This document shows, in pieces, positions 11,551-22,699 of a stretch of 64,000 nucleotides of DNA (position 1 is its first letter; every line of letters starts with the position of its first letter). The DNA comes from Ailanthus altissimus (taxonomy: Eukaryota > Streptophyta > Magnoliopsida > Sapindales > Simaroubaceae): the NCBI GenBank assembly GCA_946807835.1, contig OX327697.1:16006001-16070000 (forward strand), in the 5' to 3' direction. The translations under genes were made by a program, and so were the position numbers. The notes beneath the pieces were generated by a model, which was given only the letters and a program-made list of their open reading frames with translations, did not search any database and was not told the origin of the DNA.

Positions 11551-13062
11551 TGATAAGGGCGTAAATGCACTAGTATATTTAGTACTTTGACTTGGATATT
11601 TTGCTCTAAATTATGAATATTTATCTATTTAATCATTTTTTTATCGTAAATAGATGTACAACAAAAAATGTGATGAATAGGAACAAATAGGAGATGAATT
11701 AGACAAGAAACAACCGAGATGCGCTTAAAATACATCACAGAGCAAGCCAAGACTTGGGTGCTGCAGCACCCAAAGCAGAAATCTTGGTGTCGTGGCACCC
11801 ACTGGCTTACGCTACAATACTCGGCCAACCATGTACCAATTCTTATTTCTAGGTCTTGGCACCATGGAACCAAGCCCCTAGTACTGAGGCGCACATATGA
11901 AAGAGCCTATCAAAACTCCTATTTCGACTTGAATTCAAAGGCCCTCGACCCTAAAGTTTCTCATACCTATAAAAGCACTCTTTTATTAGCCAAAACATAG
12001 AGTTTAGAGAGACAAAATTGTAAACAAACAATTCACACACAAATTTGAGAGATCAAAGCCAAAAAATCAAGATTTAAGTTCAAAATTAAATATTCAAGTA
12101 AAAGAAGAAAGAGAAGCACATCAAAGCGTCTTCTTGAATAATTTTTCTTATCTTTCCTTATTATTATGTTCTTGTTCTTACTGTTATTTATAGATTAGTT
12201 CGATACTCTTGGTTTTATGTTGAGCTAAATTTGTTAATCTAGGGTTAGACTTTTGAACCTAGTATGTAGTTGGATTATATTAATTCTTAGTTTATGAACT
12301 TAATACATCCAAATCATTACTGGTGAAGGAACAATGCAAATTCAAAACCCAAAGTAAGCTCCTTGAAAGTAAAGGCAAAGAAAACCAATATCACAGTAAG
12401 GAATGATTGTTAACATAATTGATTCATTCTATTTGAGTTTAATGTTTTCATTATATCTTACCAATATTATAAATGATTGAGGAACCATGATGAACTTGAC
12501 AAAAGGATTCATGTGTTTAGCCTATGATAGTTTGATACATAATCATAGGGTAACAACTCTAAGTTCATGTAGGATAGATATATACTTAAATGGCATATAT
12601 GGTTTGATTTAAACCTAGTCTTAATGGATTACATTCTTTTTTTTTATTACCATAGACATATAGGTGATTGTTATAATGCGTTATATAGTCCCTCGACCAT
12701 TGACAGAGGCTTGTTATGAGATTAGTGTCTAAGCCAACAATTGGTATTAAGGAATTAAATAAGAGGTTAATGAATCCAATGAAATATTAAAGGATAAGTC
12801 AAAACCCTAGTTTGCTTTTAATTAGTGAATTCGACCCTTTGCTTACTTTTGATTAATTTAGGTTTAATTTGATAGAATTAGGTTATTTAGTTAAGATTTA
12901 TATTTTGATTTTTCTAAATAAAAGTTAAAGTATGATTAATTTTAGTAATTGATTGTAAGAAATTGATAAATAGTCTATGTAGGAATGATAACTTAGACTG
13001 AGATCCTTTAATGCTTGGTATAATATCGTGTACTTACGCTTAGCTACTATAGCATACAATCA
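11551..13062 (+). repeat. 5' LTR of gag-protease element copy 1
   Basis: TGATAAGGGCGTAAATGCAC ... AATCA. Aligns with 20395-21827 throughout, but holds about 108 bp (roughly 12309-12416) absent from the 3' LTR. A TATA box CTATAAAAG lies at 11968-11976, preceded by three palindromic motifs (11754-11881), one a perfect 20-bp palindrome. Confidence 0.88.
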
Positions 13063-13068
13063 AGTTTT

Positions 13069-13086
13069 TAGCGCCGTTGTCGAGGA
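13069..13086 (+). other. Primer binding site, tRNA-Asp type
   Basis: TAGCGCCGTTGTCGAGGA, 6 bp after the LTR. It differs at a few positions from the TGGCGCCGTTGCCGGGGA complement of plant tRNA-Asp used by Athila-type elements. Confidence 0.8.
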
Positions 13087-13264
13087 CTATTTCTTTCTAT
13101 TCTTCGATCAATACTATTACTAAGCCACTCGAATTTTACTTCAGATTTTATTTTATTTTTATTTTTATTTTATTTTTGTTTTAGTTTAATTTCTTCTTTT
13201 TACTTTGATCTTCTTTGTACTTTGTTTTGATAGCTCAAGAAAAAACTCAAAAAGTGTTGACTTT

Positions 13265-13497
13265 ATTTCTTTTGATCTTGAGATCGAAAGAACATTACAT
13301 AGACTTCGATGTGAACAACAGTGCTAGCAATCTTTAAACATAGAGGAGAATAACATTCATATCAATAATTCTATATTTGAGCCCATGATACAGCAAAGAT
13401 CTTTAAAGGAGTATGCTATTTCTACTGCGAACGGTATTCAGTCAAGTATTCGGAGGCCAACCAACAATACAAATAATTTTGAGATTAAGCTGAACAC
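13265..13497 (+). pseudogene. Athila-like gag, N-terminal part
   Basis: Reads FDLEIERTLHRLRCEQQ (about 13267-13317), then RPTNNTNNFEIKLNT to the insertion point. This matches the Athila gag start pattern (E-I-E-R-T-x-R-R-L-R and N-F-E-I-K). One stop lies after the first block. The frame continues exactly at 14886 once the intervening solo LTR and one TSD are removed. Confidence 0.8.
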
Positions 13498-14880
13498 CAA
13501 TAAGGGTATATTCGTCATTTATTTTCTCATATTTGTATCTTGATATTTTATTATTTTATAAGAATAAACGGCTATTTATGTACAATATTATTTATTTATA
13601 GGGACTTGATTCAACATATGCACCTGTCACCTTAGCGCTACAAGAAGTTTTACCCCAGTACTAGAACCTTGATCAAAATAAGAAAAAGAAGAAATAAGAC
13701 CTGTTTAAGTCGCAGTTAGTCACCCCAGAGCTGGCTAGGTACCACACCAGTGACGATTTAGTGCCCCAGCGATATGGTGTCACCGCTTTAGTGATGTCAG
13801 CTTTTGAACATAGTGCCCTAACGATAGCATAATAGTGCCAAGAGACAACGCGATTCCTAACCTGACAAGAATTAAGGTTTTCAAGCTCAAAGCAATCCCT
13901 ATAAAAGGTCACTCGTCCCTAGCCTTTCAGAAGTTACAAGAAGACATAAGACACTCTAGAAACATATAACACAAGTCTTAAAGAGCAATTAGATCACAAT
14001 TAAAGCAACTATAGAGAGAAATTCAAGACATTCTTTGGCAACAAGAATTTTTTAGGCTATTCAATCAAGAACAATTTAATGTCTATATTGGTTTGCTATT
14101 GATTGTATTATATTTCTTTAAATCTTTTTGCCGCAATTCTCTTATAGCCATTAACTAAATTTTCTTTCTAGGATTAATACTTGAACTCAATATGTGTGCT
14201 TAATTACCATATCTTTTTAATATTTAATAAAATTAGTTCTTTATTATTCAAATTATTTGTTCTTAATACTTCAATATATTTGGCCAATATATAGTGAAGG
14301 ACTTGGTAATATTTTGATAAACTCGAAAGCGGCATCATTATATTTAGACGTAGATAATTTGATGCATGATGTAGAGTAACGTAAATTACATATACAAGCT
14401 TCAATTATGATAGAAATATACCTAATTGGCATGTATGATCTAGAAGACTTGTTCTTAATAAGTCTTAATTTATTACGAATACCATAGGAATATAGATATT
14501 TGGCAAATTAAGATATACTTGCATGACTTTAGGAGAGGCTTATGAATACATTTTTGTCTTGATTAATAACAAGAACTAAGAGATTTAAATATTAAAAGAT
14601 TAATCATTGGAAAGCATATTGAGGGATAGTATTAACCCTAAGTTTTCTCTATAGTGCTATCTTCCAAATCTCTTTATATTGTGTCATTAATTTTATATTT
14701 TCTAAATTCATTCTTATATTTTTATTTTTCTCAATAATTACTAGAAAGACAATTTTAGTACTTGGTTAAAAAGAAGATAGTATCCCTATGGGTTCGACAT
14801 CTGACTCTTTTGTCCTTTTATTGGTTGCATACGATAATGTATACTTGCACTCAATTTTAAGATATAGAAATAACGCATCA
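13498..14880 (+). mobile_element. Solo Athila-type LTR inside gag
   Basis: Starts CAATAAGGGTATATTCG (probably TGATAAGGG with the terminal TG changed to CA) and ends ATCA. It is bounded by AACAC (13493-13497) and AGCAC (14881-14885). Contains a TATA-like CTATAAAAGG at about 13900, upstream palindromic motifs and a CCCTATGGGTTCGAC block near its 3' end. Excision restores the gag frame. The short frames inside it are chance. Confidence 0.7.
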
Positions 14881-14885
14881 AGCAC

Positions 14886-15654
14886 TATTCAAATATTGAA
14901 AGAGTATGTACAATTCAACGAAGCTCCCAACGATGATCCTAATTTGCACGTCATCATTCAAATAAATGGAGTCTCCAACGATACTATCAGATTAAAACTA
15001 TTTCCTTTCTCCTTAAGGGACAGAGCAAAGAGCTAGTTTATGTCATTACCATTAGAATCTATATCGACGTGGGATGATTTAGCATAAAAGTTTCTAGCCA
15101 AGTTCTTTCCACCATCAAAGATAACAAAGATGAGGAATGACTTACCTCATTCAATCAAATTGATGGTGAGACGTTGTATGAGGCATGGGAGCGCTTCAAC
15201 AAAATGTTGAGGAAGTGTCCTCATCATGGGGTTCTTAATTGGCTATTAGTCCAAATGTTCTACAATGGATTAGTAGGCCATTTTAAGACCATTGTAGATA
15301 TCGTTGCTAGAGCAGTTATTATGAATAAGTCCACGGATGAGGCTTATGATCTAATAGAAGAGATGGCGTTGAACAGTTACTAATAGCCAACTAAGAGAGT
15401 TACACCCAAGAGAGTTATTGATGTATATGAGTTTAATGCATTCAATGCATTGATAGCATAAATTAATTCATTATCCAAGAAGTTTGATGCATTGAATGCC
15501 ATCAAAATTCAGCAAGTGACATACGACTTTTGTAGTGATAACCACATAAATGGGCAGTGCTTGAAATTAGTAAATTATGTGGACAATCTTAATAGATAGC
15601 AACCTAATCCACAATTCGAGGTGGAGAGATCATCCTAACTTCTCTTGGAAAAAC
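14886..15654 (+). pseudogene. Athila-like gag, central part
   Basis: Retrotransposon gag core: QFNEAPNDDPNLH, NGVSNDTIRLKLFPFSLRDRAKS, then a stop, KFLAKFFPPSK, GETLYEAWERFNKMLRKCPHHGV, LVQMFYNGL and DEAYDLIEEMALNSY. A zinc-knuckle remnant YDFCSDNHINGQC sits at about 15521-15560, with its first Cys changed to Tyr compared with C-x2-C-x3-H-x4-C in the minus-strand copy at 62090-62140. Cut at 15654 by a solo Copia LTR. Confidence 0.88.
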
Positions 15655-17960
15655 TGAAAGTACCAATTAAAATAAGGTGTATACATGTGCTTTAAGTGTT
15701 CATAATCAAAATATACGCGTCACATATATACATATACACATCAAATACACAGCGGAAGTAATTAAATAATATAATGAACACATACTAAGCATTTAATCAA
15801 ATTAAATATAAATTGAGAAATTTACCTCCGAAGCTTTTTGGATTAAACTTTCCAAGAGTCCGCCCAAAGTGTTGGTCGTAGGTAATCCTAGTGATTAACT
15901 GGGTCAACTTGATCAACTAGATAGCAATTTGAATTCAACAAATGAGTTCAACTCTTTCAACCCTCAAACTTTTGTTCTCACTTTGATCAACACTTGATCA
16001 GCAACAAAAGTTTGTTTTATGCTTTAATGGCTTTAGGTTATTTGAAAGAAATGAAGTTTTTGTTTACCTTTGATTCTAACACTTATAAGCAAAAACAAAG
16101 CTTCTCTTTATCTCTTTTTGATTGGCCAGCCACCAAAACATTAATACCCTTTAATTTGTTTCATTTCACATATTTATAGTAATTATTCACTTAAGCTAAC
16201 TATGGTTAACCATGGTAAGGTTAGATATTTTCAGTTAAAATATCCTTAATTTAAATAATATAATATTAACCTAACCATGGTTAACTTTTAACCATAATTG
16301 GGTTAACTAAACTTGGCAATCAAGTTTAATCAAATATATAATATATTTATATTTTAATATAATATAATAATTAAATAATCATTAACTCAACCTTGGTTAG
16401 CTTTTAACCATAGTTGAGTTATTCATATTATTTAATATATTAAAATATTAAAATATCCTTATTATTTAACTCTTAAATAATCATATATGTAAAATCATCA
16501 AAATGCCCTCATTTAATCCAATGTGGGTCCTACTAAATTCACACTCAAGTTAACTTAACCGATACTCACTATGCACCACGTGTTATCATTTAATTGATCA
16601 GTAACAATTATTATCTAATTAATTGTACCTAACAATTAAGTATTGATATGCACGAATCCTGAGGATTCTTGAAACATATATTTGCCTTATTAGATTTTGC
16701 TAGATTGAACTATTCAATCTGGTATGCTACTCTAGTGCATAATGAGTACATTTCATATTGTGAGGATTCCTTAGGTCCAAACCTAATTCGTCAAATGGAA
16801 CTATTTCGTGAGTCCATGATTGATGCCCCACAACACATCATGGATATCACAAATCAGCATGTTAGACCATACAAATTGAGGTCAGAATGAACATATATAA
16901 TCCTTCCGTCACTTATACCTTAGATGAGCGGAGATATAGATCAGCATCATTAAATTCCCATGTGTTTGTATTATTAAACCCTATAGGAAACTCTTTTCTC
17001 GGGCTCATTGTTCACAATTGTAAGACTTTCTAAAACCCAATCTCAAAGCATTGGATATACAACCCACTTATGTAAGCTGATGAATCCCATATCTACGCAC
17101 ACCGAATTTCATAAGCATCGGACTATACCCAACAACATGTAGCGATTAAACTATGAAAGATCTCTAACATCCATGGAATTAAAGTGTATGGATCACCCAT
17201 AAGTCCACCATGGCGCTCAGGTTAAAGGACCACATATACTATTAAACTCGATAGGAGCTGCCATTAACGATTTCATAGGAAATCTATTGGGGTCCTAGTA
17301 AGTCTGTTCAGTATTCAATCCTAACTGAATACCTTTATGCCTATACCAGCTCTAAGCTCATGGTTAGTTAAGAATAACCATATGTACCTTACAGATACAG
17401 ACATACACTGATCTATATAAAAGGGATTCACTGATAGACATCCATTAGTGAAAATAGATCAGGAACACAGTGTTTAAGAACACACATACATAACGATATT
17501 TCTTACCTCCTATTGCAACTCTTTGCCATTATGTCATTACTAGTGTTACCCTATCAATGTAATAGTTCCAATATTTCCCCTACTTTGGCCCTCTATAATG
17601 CATTAAAAAGAAAGATTCATTTTCAAAATGAAATAAGACCAATCATGCCAATGACAGGTCTTTATCTTATTATAGACAAGGTTCTAACTCATTAGATCTC
17701 ACTGACTCTTATAACCTGTTAACTCTTAACAGTACTAACTATTGGCATTTATAACCCTTAACTTTGCTAACCCTTAGCACCGATCTAGACTCTTTTAGAC
17801 TGAATCTAAACCCTTTCAAATCATACAGTGTTTGTAATGTAACAAGCATCATTACCATTTAATAAAGAGTATTAGCGATTTAACAAAATACACATTGTAT
17901 AAATATTATCAAATAAATATTCATACAAATAGGGATGACATGTAAGCACATACCCTAACA
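15655..17960 (-). mobile_element. Solo Copia LTR (family 1) inside gag
   Basis: Minus-strand LTR reading TGTTAGGGTATGTGCTTACATG from 17960. Flanks are AAAAC (15650-15654) and ATAAC (17961-17965), one mismatch. It shares the conserved LTR blocks, here with GTGGTCCTTTAACCTGAG (reverse of about 17213-17232). Gag resumes in frame after 17965. No internal domain, hence solo. Confidence 0.87.
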
Positions 17961-18754
17961 ATAACAATCAATGAGAGTCATCTAGACTAATGAATTCCCT
18001 ATGATTTCAGTCACTGCAAGAAAATAAGCCAGCTTTGGAAAATATATTTATGCAATATATCAAGTCCAACAATGCAATCCTATATAATCATTTAGCATCA
18101 TTAAAGAATTTGAAGGTTCAAATGGGACAACTTGCTGCTACCATTAATAAGCAACCTTAAGGCACTCTACCAGGCGACACCAAAGCAAATCCAAGAAATA
18201 TAGAGCAATGCCAGCCATTAACTTGAGGAGTGGTGAGATCTTACAAGATAACATATCCAAACATCCACCACCAAGTATGAAGGAGAATAAAGTGCAAAAA
18301 AATGATATACAGCCATATAAACTACCTATACCCTTCCCTCAAAGGCTGCAAAAGTGCAACATAAGTGCGAAAATTGGTATTGAAGTATAACAACTTTCTA
18401 ATATGCCAAAAAATGCAAACTCAGCAGGAAATACCAGTAGAAATAAGCAGAATCACTTGTTCATTCTACCTTCACCATTCCTACAAAGGCTGCAAAAGAA
18501 GAAATAAGGTAACCAATTCTCTAAATTTCTTGATGTTGTTAAGAAATTATATATTAATCTCCCTATTTCAAATGCACTCAAACAGATGCCTGACTACATC
18601 AAGTTCATGAAGAGTATCTTTTCAAAGAAGACAAAATTAGAGGATTATGAGACCTAAGCATTAACAGAGGAGTGTAGCGTTATTCTTCAGAAAAAGCTAC
18701 CTCTTAAGCTCAAAGATCCCATGAGATTTACTATACCATGCTCCATTAGAATTC
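17961..18754 (+). pseudogene. Athila-like gag, C-terminal part
   Basis: Continues gag after the solo LTR: IKSNNAILYNHLASLKNL and QMGQLAATINKQP (about 18058-18160), then the NLRSGEI linker (18217) and a proline-rich PFPQRLQK segment occurring twice (about 18331 and 18475). This suggests a local duplication or a misaligned repair. Several frameshifts. Confidence 0.82.
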
Positions 18755-19450
18755 ATGACATTGGTCAAGCTATGCGATCTAAGAGCTAGTATCAATCTCA
18801 TGCCCCTCTCCATCTATAACAAGTTAGATTTGAGAGAAGCAAAACTAATTAATATCACACTTCAACTTACTGATCGCTCTCTCACTTACCCAAAAAAAAT
18901 TATAGAGGACGTGCTAGTGAAGGTGGATAAGTTCATCATCCCTATAGATTTCATTATTCTAGACATAGAAGAAGACAAATAGATCCCCATCATCCTTGGA
19001 ATATCCTTCCTAGCCACGGGATGAACAATTATTGATATTTAAAAAATAGAGTTGATTATGAGGGTACAAGATGAAACTGTCCTTTTTAAAGTCTTCAAGG
19101 AAATCAAGTTTCCATTTGAAGGTGAAGACTGGTGTAGCATTGATGTGATGCACCCGAATGCCAAAGAGTTTAAAAAACTAGAGATGTTGAATCCTCACAT
19201 AAAAAAAAAATGCATTAAGGTATAGAAAGAAAAAGAAAAAAAAAATAGCAATAGGATGAGAAGATCAAAGAAAAGCGTAAGGAAGAATTACTTTCCTGGT
19301 CTAAGATTAAAGTCTTTTTGGAGAAGTGCAATAAGAATAAGGCAAACGTTGCTACCCAAGATCTAATTAAGAAGATGTGGAAGTTGAAGGAGAGGAAGCT
19401 CTGCAAGATCACATACAATGATGCTTATACCATTAACTTTGATCCACCAT
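18755..19450 (+). pseudogene. Athila-like retropepsin
   Basis: Aspartic protease of the gag-protease element: LCDLRASINLMPLSIYNKL (18770-18826), then LQLTDRSLTYPKKIIEDVLVKVDKF, DFIILDIEEDK and a broken ILGISFLATG flap block. The catalytic motif reads DLRAS at 18776-18790 where the lineage normally has DLGAS; Gly to Arg should abolish catalysis. The same change is seen at 23965-23979 in another copy. The open stretch is 75 codons, then stops. ITYNDAYTINFDPP marks the end near 19450; no RT follows. Confidence 0.85.
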
Positions 19451-20379
19451 AATAATAGTAAAAGCCCTATCAAGCAAATGACGCTAAATCAAGCACTTCT
19501 TGGGAGGCAACCAAAGTAATTTTTATTTTTATTCACTTATTTTTAGTTTTAGTTATGTTTAAAGCCTTAAGACTTTTAGTTTATTTATTCTAAAATTAAC
19601 CATGACACTATAAACCTAGAGTTTACTTAGAAATATTCTTAAAAGAAAAAAGGTTGTGGATGTATGAGAAAAAGGTACTAAAGTGAAAAGCAATAAGTCT
19701 TGAAGGTACTTATCAATCTAAGTTAGAAGTACATATTATATATAAAAAAAAGAGAGAAAAAAGAAGAGAAATCTTTGAATTCAAAATACCCCCGATTTAA
19801 GAAAAAGAAGAAAATCTTTGCAAAAGTCATTAAAAGAAAGATGAAAATACAATAAGTTTTGTGGAGAGGGGGATCAAAAGGTTTCTAAGTAAAGTTAAAT
19901 GGTGTGAGTTGTGCTTCATACATCTCTTTATATCTCACCTTTACCCTAGCCTTAAATTATAAGCTAATTAAAGTCCTAAATAGATCCCTAGACATGTGTA
20001 TTTCTATATTAGTGGAGAGTAGTATGAACGCTTATAGTAGTGTATTATAAATTAAAATATGTCGAGACATCATTTTTATGTGCTTTCTTAAGTATTGAGT
20101 AAATTTAAATTTTATTCAACTAATTATTTGTTTATTACATACATGCACAAGTGATCATTTATAGAGGAGAATGAAAGACTTGATGAATGGTATGATGATT
20201 TATTGAAAGTTATATATTGCATTCTAAAAAGACTTGTGCCATTTAATAGCATTTGAGACAATGATATTGATTATCTAATCAACCAAAGATTATTTAGTTT
20301 ATTTTTATTTAGAGTTAATAAGTTGTGATTATTTGTCTTTTTTTTTTTTTTTTTTTTGCTTGAGGACGAGGAAAGTCTC
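19451..20379 (+). other. 3' non-coding region of gag-protease element
   Basis: Non-coding between protease and polypurine tract. A block AATCAAGCACTTCTTGGGAGG at about 19488 has a counterpart in the minus-strand copy near 60449-60465. Ends in a 20-nt T run (about 20338-20357) and GCTTGAGGACGAGG. Confidence 0.75.
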
Positions 20380-20394
20380 AAGTTTGGGGGTATT
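20380..20394 (+). other. Polypurine tract
   Basis: AAGTTTGGGGGTATT directly before the 3' LTR; plus-strand primer for reverse transcription. The same tract is seen inverted at 58842-58857. Confidence 0.8.
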
Positions 20395-21827
20395 TGATAG
20401 AGGCGTAGATGCACTAGTATATTTAGTACCCGACTTGGATATTTTGATCTAAATTATGAATATTTGGCTATTTAATCATGTTTTTTTATCACAAATATGT
20501 GCACTAGAGAAAATGTGATGAATAAGAACAAATGAAAAACGAATCGAACGAAAAACAAACGAGATGCGCTCAAAATACCCTAATGGACAAACCCAGGCTT
20601 AGGCACTGCAGTGCCCATAGCTGGGCGCTGTAGTGCCCAAGGAAGAAAGCTTGGCACCTCGACGCCCATTAGCCAGCACCATAGTACCCAGCAGGCCATG
20701 CACCAATATTTGTTTCCACGTCTTGGTGCTGCAGCGCCAAGTCCCCAAAGTTGCGACATCCGTGCGATATATGGAAGGGCCTCTCAAAACTTCTATTTCA
20801 AATTGGATTCAAAGGCCTTTGACCCTAAGGTTTCTCATACCTATAAAAGCATTCTTTTATAAGCCAAAACATAGACCTTAAGAGGCAAAAATATAAAGAA
20901 ATAATTCATACACAAAATTAAGAGATCAAAGCTAAGAAATTAATATTCAAGTTCTAAATTGAAGATTCAAGTCAAGGATGAGAGAAAAGCACATCAAAGC
21001 GTCTTCTTGAATAGTTTTTCTTATCTTTTCTTATTATTATATTCTTGTTCTTCCTGTTATTTATAGATTAGTTTGATATGCTTGGTTTTGTGTTGAGTTA
21101 AATTTGTTGATCTAGGGTTAGACTTTTAAACCTAGTATGTAGTTGGTTTTAATTAATTCTTAGTTTATAAACTTAATACATATAATTAATTCATTCTATC
21201 TGAGTTTAATGCTTTCATTATATCTGGCCAATATTATAAATGATTAAGGAACCATGATAAACTTGAAAAAAAGATTCATGTGTTTAGCCTATAATAGTTT
21301 AATGTATGATCATATGGTAACAACTATGAGTTCTGTGTAGGATAAACATATACCTATATGGCATAAATAGTTTGATTTAGACAGTCTTAATAAATTACAT
21401 TCTTTTCTAATTACCAGATACATGTACGTAATTGTTAGAATATGTAATATAAGCACTCGACCATCAACAGAGGCTTGTGATAAGATTAATGTTTAAGCCA
21501 ACAATTGATATCAAGAAACTAAATAAGAGGTTAATGAATCTAATGAACTATTATGGGATAAGTTGAAACTCTAGATTGCTTTTAATTAGTGAATTCAACT
21601 CTTTGCTTACTTTTGATTAATTTATGTTTATTTTGATAGAATTAGGTTAATTAGTTAAGATTTGTATTTTGATTTTTTTTAGATAAAAGTTAAAGTATGA
21701 TTAATTTTAGTAACTAATTGTAAGAAATAGATAAATAGTCCTTATGGGAATGATAACTTGGACTTAGATCCTATATTACTTGATACGAAAGCGTGCACTT
21801 ATACTTAGCTACTATAGCATAGAATTA
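20395..21827 (+). repeat. 3' LTR of gag-protease element copy 1
   Basis: TGATAGAGGCGTAGATGCAC ... GAATTA (terminal CA decayed to TA). Carries palindromes at 20602-20615, 20623-20638 and 20722-20741, and a TATA box CCTATAAAAGC near 20839. About 108 bp shorter than the 5' LTR because of one internal deletion. Confidence 0.88.
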
Positions 21828-22600
21828 GTCTCCAGTCCATAGCCCTTCACACAATGGGGAATGTACGTAGTAGAACCACTACCTTTAGCGTCCAAAGGAA
21901 AATGATTCATACTTCAAGTAATGAATTACTTTACAAAATGGATGGAAGCTAAAGTTTACAGTAATATCATCGGATTCAAGGTTAAAAAAATTATAAACTA
22001 ATATTATAACCAGATTCAAAATTCCACTGGTACTCATCTTAGACAACAAGAAGCAATTTGTCGATTTAAAAGTCACCACCTTCTAAAATAAGTTTAAAAT
22101 AGAATAAGGATTCTCTTCTAGAAGCTATCTATAAGAAAATAGGTAAGTTGAGATCACAAATAAGACCATTTTCACAGTACTAAGAAATAAGTTAGAGCGA
22201 AAGAAGGGAAAATGGATGAAGGAACTCCTATGGGTCATCTAGGCATGCAAAATAATAGAAAATTGATCCATAAAAAGCTCGTCATATGCATTGGCCTATG
22301 AAAGAGAAGTAGTGTTCCTTATAAAAGCCTTCATTTCTACCCTCGGGAAAAAATATTAGTGAATATAAAGCTAAACAATAAAGCTCTATCCCATACAAAG
22401 GATCTTGTTAATAAGGCGTGAGACATTTCGTCCATTTACGCTACTGTTTACAAAAATAGATTAAGGTAGTAGATTGATCGAAAAAGTCAAAAAAATGAGA
22501 AATCAATGAGGGCAACTTAGTATATAGAGAAGCCCTCAACATTAATAAAGACTAACAACGACATCATGTTTTCTATGTTATATCATTGACTACTAATCTT
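21828..22600 (+). pseudogene. Gypsy B integrase, continued
   Basis: Integrase core resumes after the gag-protease element: QWGMYVVEPLPLA (first catalytic Asp of the D-[IV]-[IV]-G-P motif is Tyr) and FILQVMNYFTKWMEAKVYSNI (about 21900-21970), then frameshifted remains to about 22590. Joins the zinc-binding part ending at 11545. Non-functional. Confidence 0.8.
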
Positions 22601-22699
22601 TCAACCATTAATAATTATTTCCCTCCTCCAAACTTAATTTTGACATTTTTTCCAATGACAAAAAAATGAGAATAAGAAACTCTCTGGTAAATGATGGCC

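Larger units (their letters stand above)
11551..21827 (+). mobile_element. Gag-protease-only Athila-like LTR element (copy 1)
   Basis: Complete element inserted in the Gypsy B integrase. It has a 5' LTR 11551-13062, PBS, gag, protease, about 0.9 kb of 3' non-coding DNA, a polypurine tract and a 3' LTR 20395-21827. Flanks ATCTT (11546-11550) and GTCTC (21828-21832) match at three of five positions, the differences being transitions, which I read as a decayed TSD. No RT, RNase H or integrase can be seen between the protease (ending about 19450) and the 3' LTR. The same layout occurs in the copy at 57632-63726. It resembles the described TR-GAG class of non-autonomous elements but also carries protease. 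Two solo LTRs have inserted in its gag. Confidence 0.85.

Noticed and set aside
11625..12000. Frames on both strands near the palindromes (also 20599-20881, 63359-63589)
   Set aside because: All lie in U3/R of gag-protease LTRs; their cysteine and tryptophan content comes from the palindromic motifs.
20337..20358. Long T run as a terminator or poly(A) of a retroposon
   Set aside because: It lies just before the polypurine tract of an LTR element; no SINE/LINE features or target duplication next to it.
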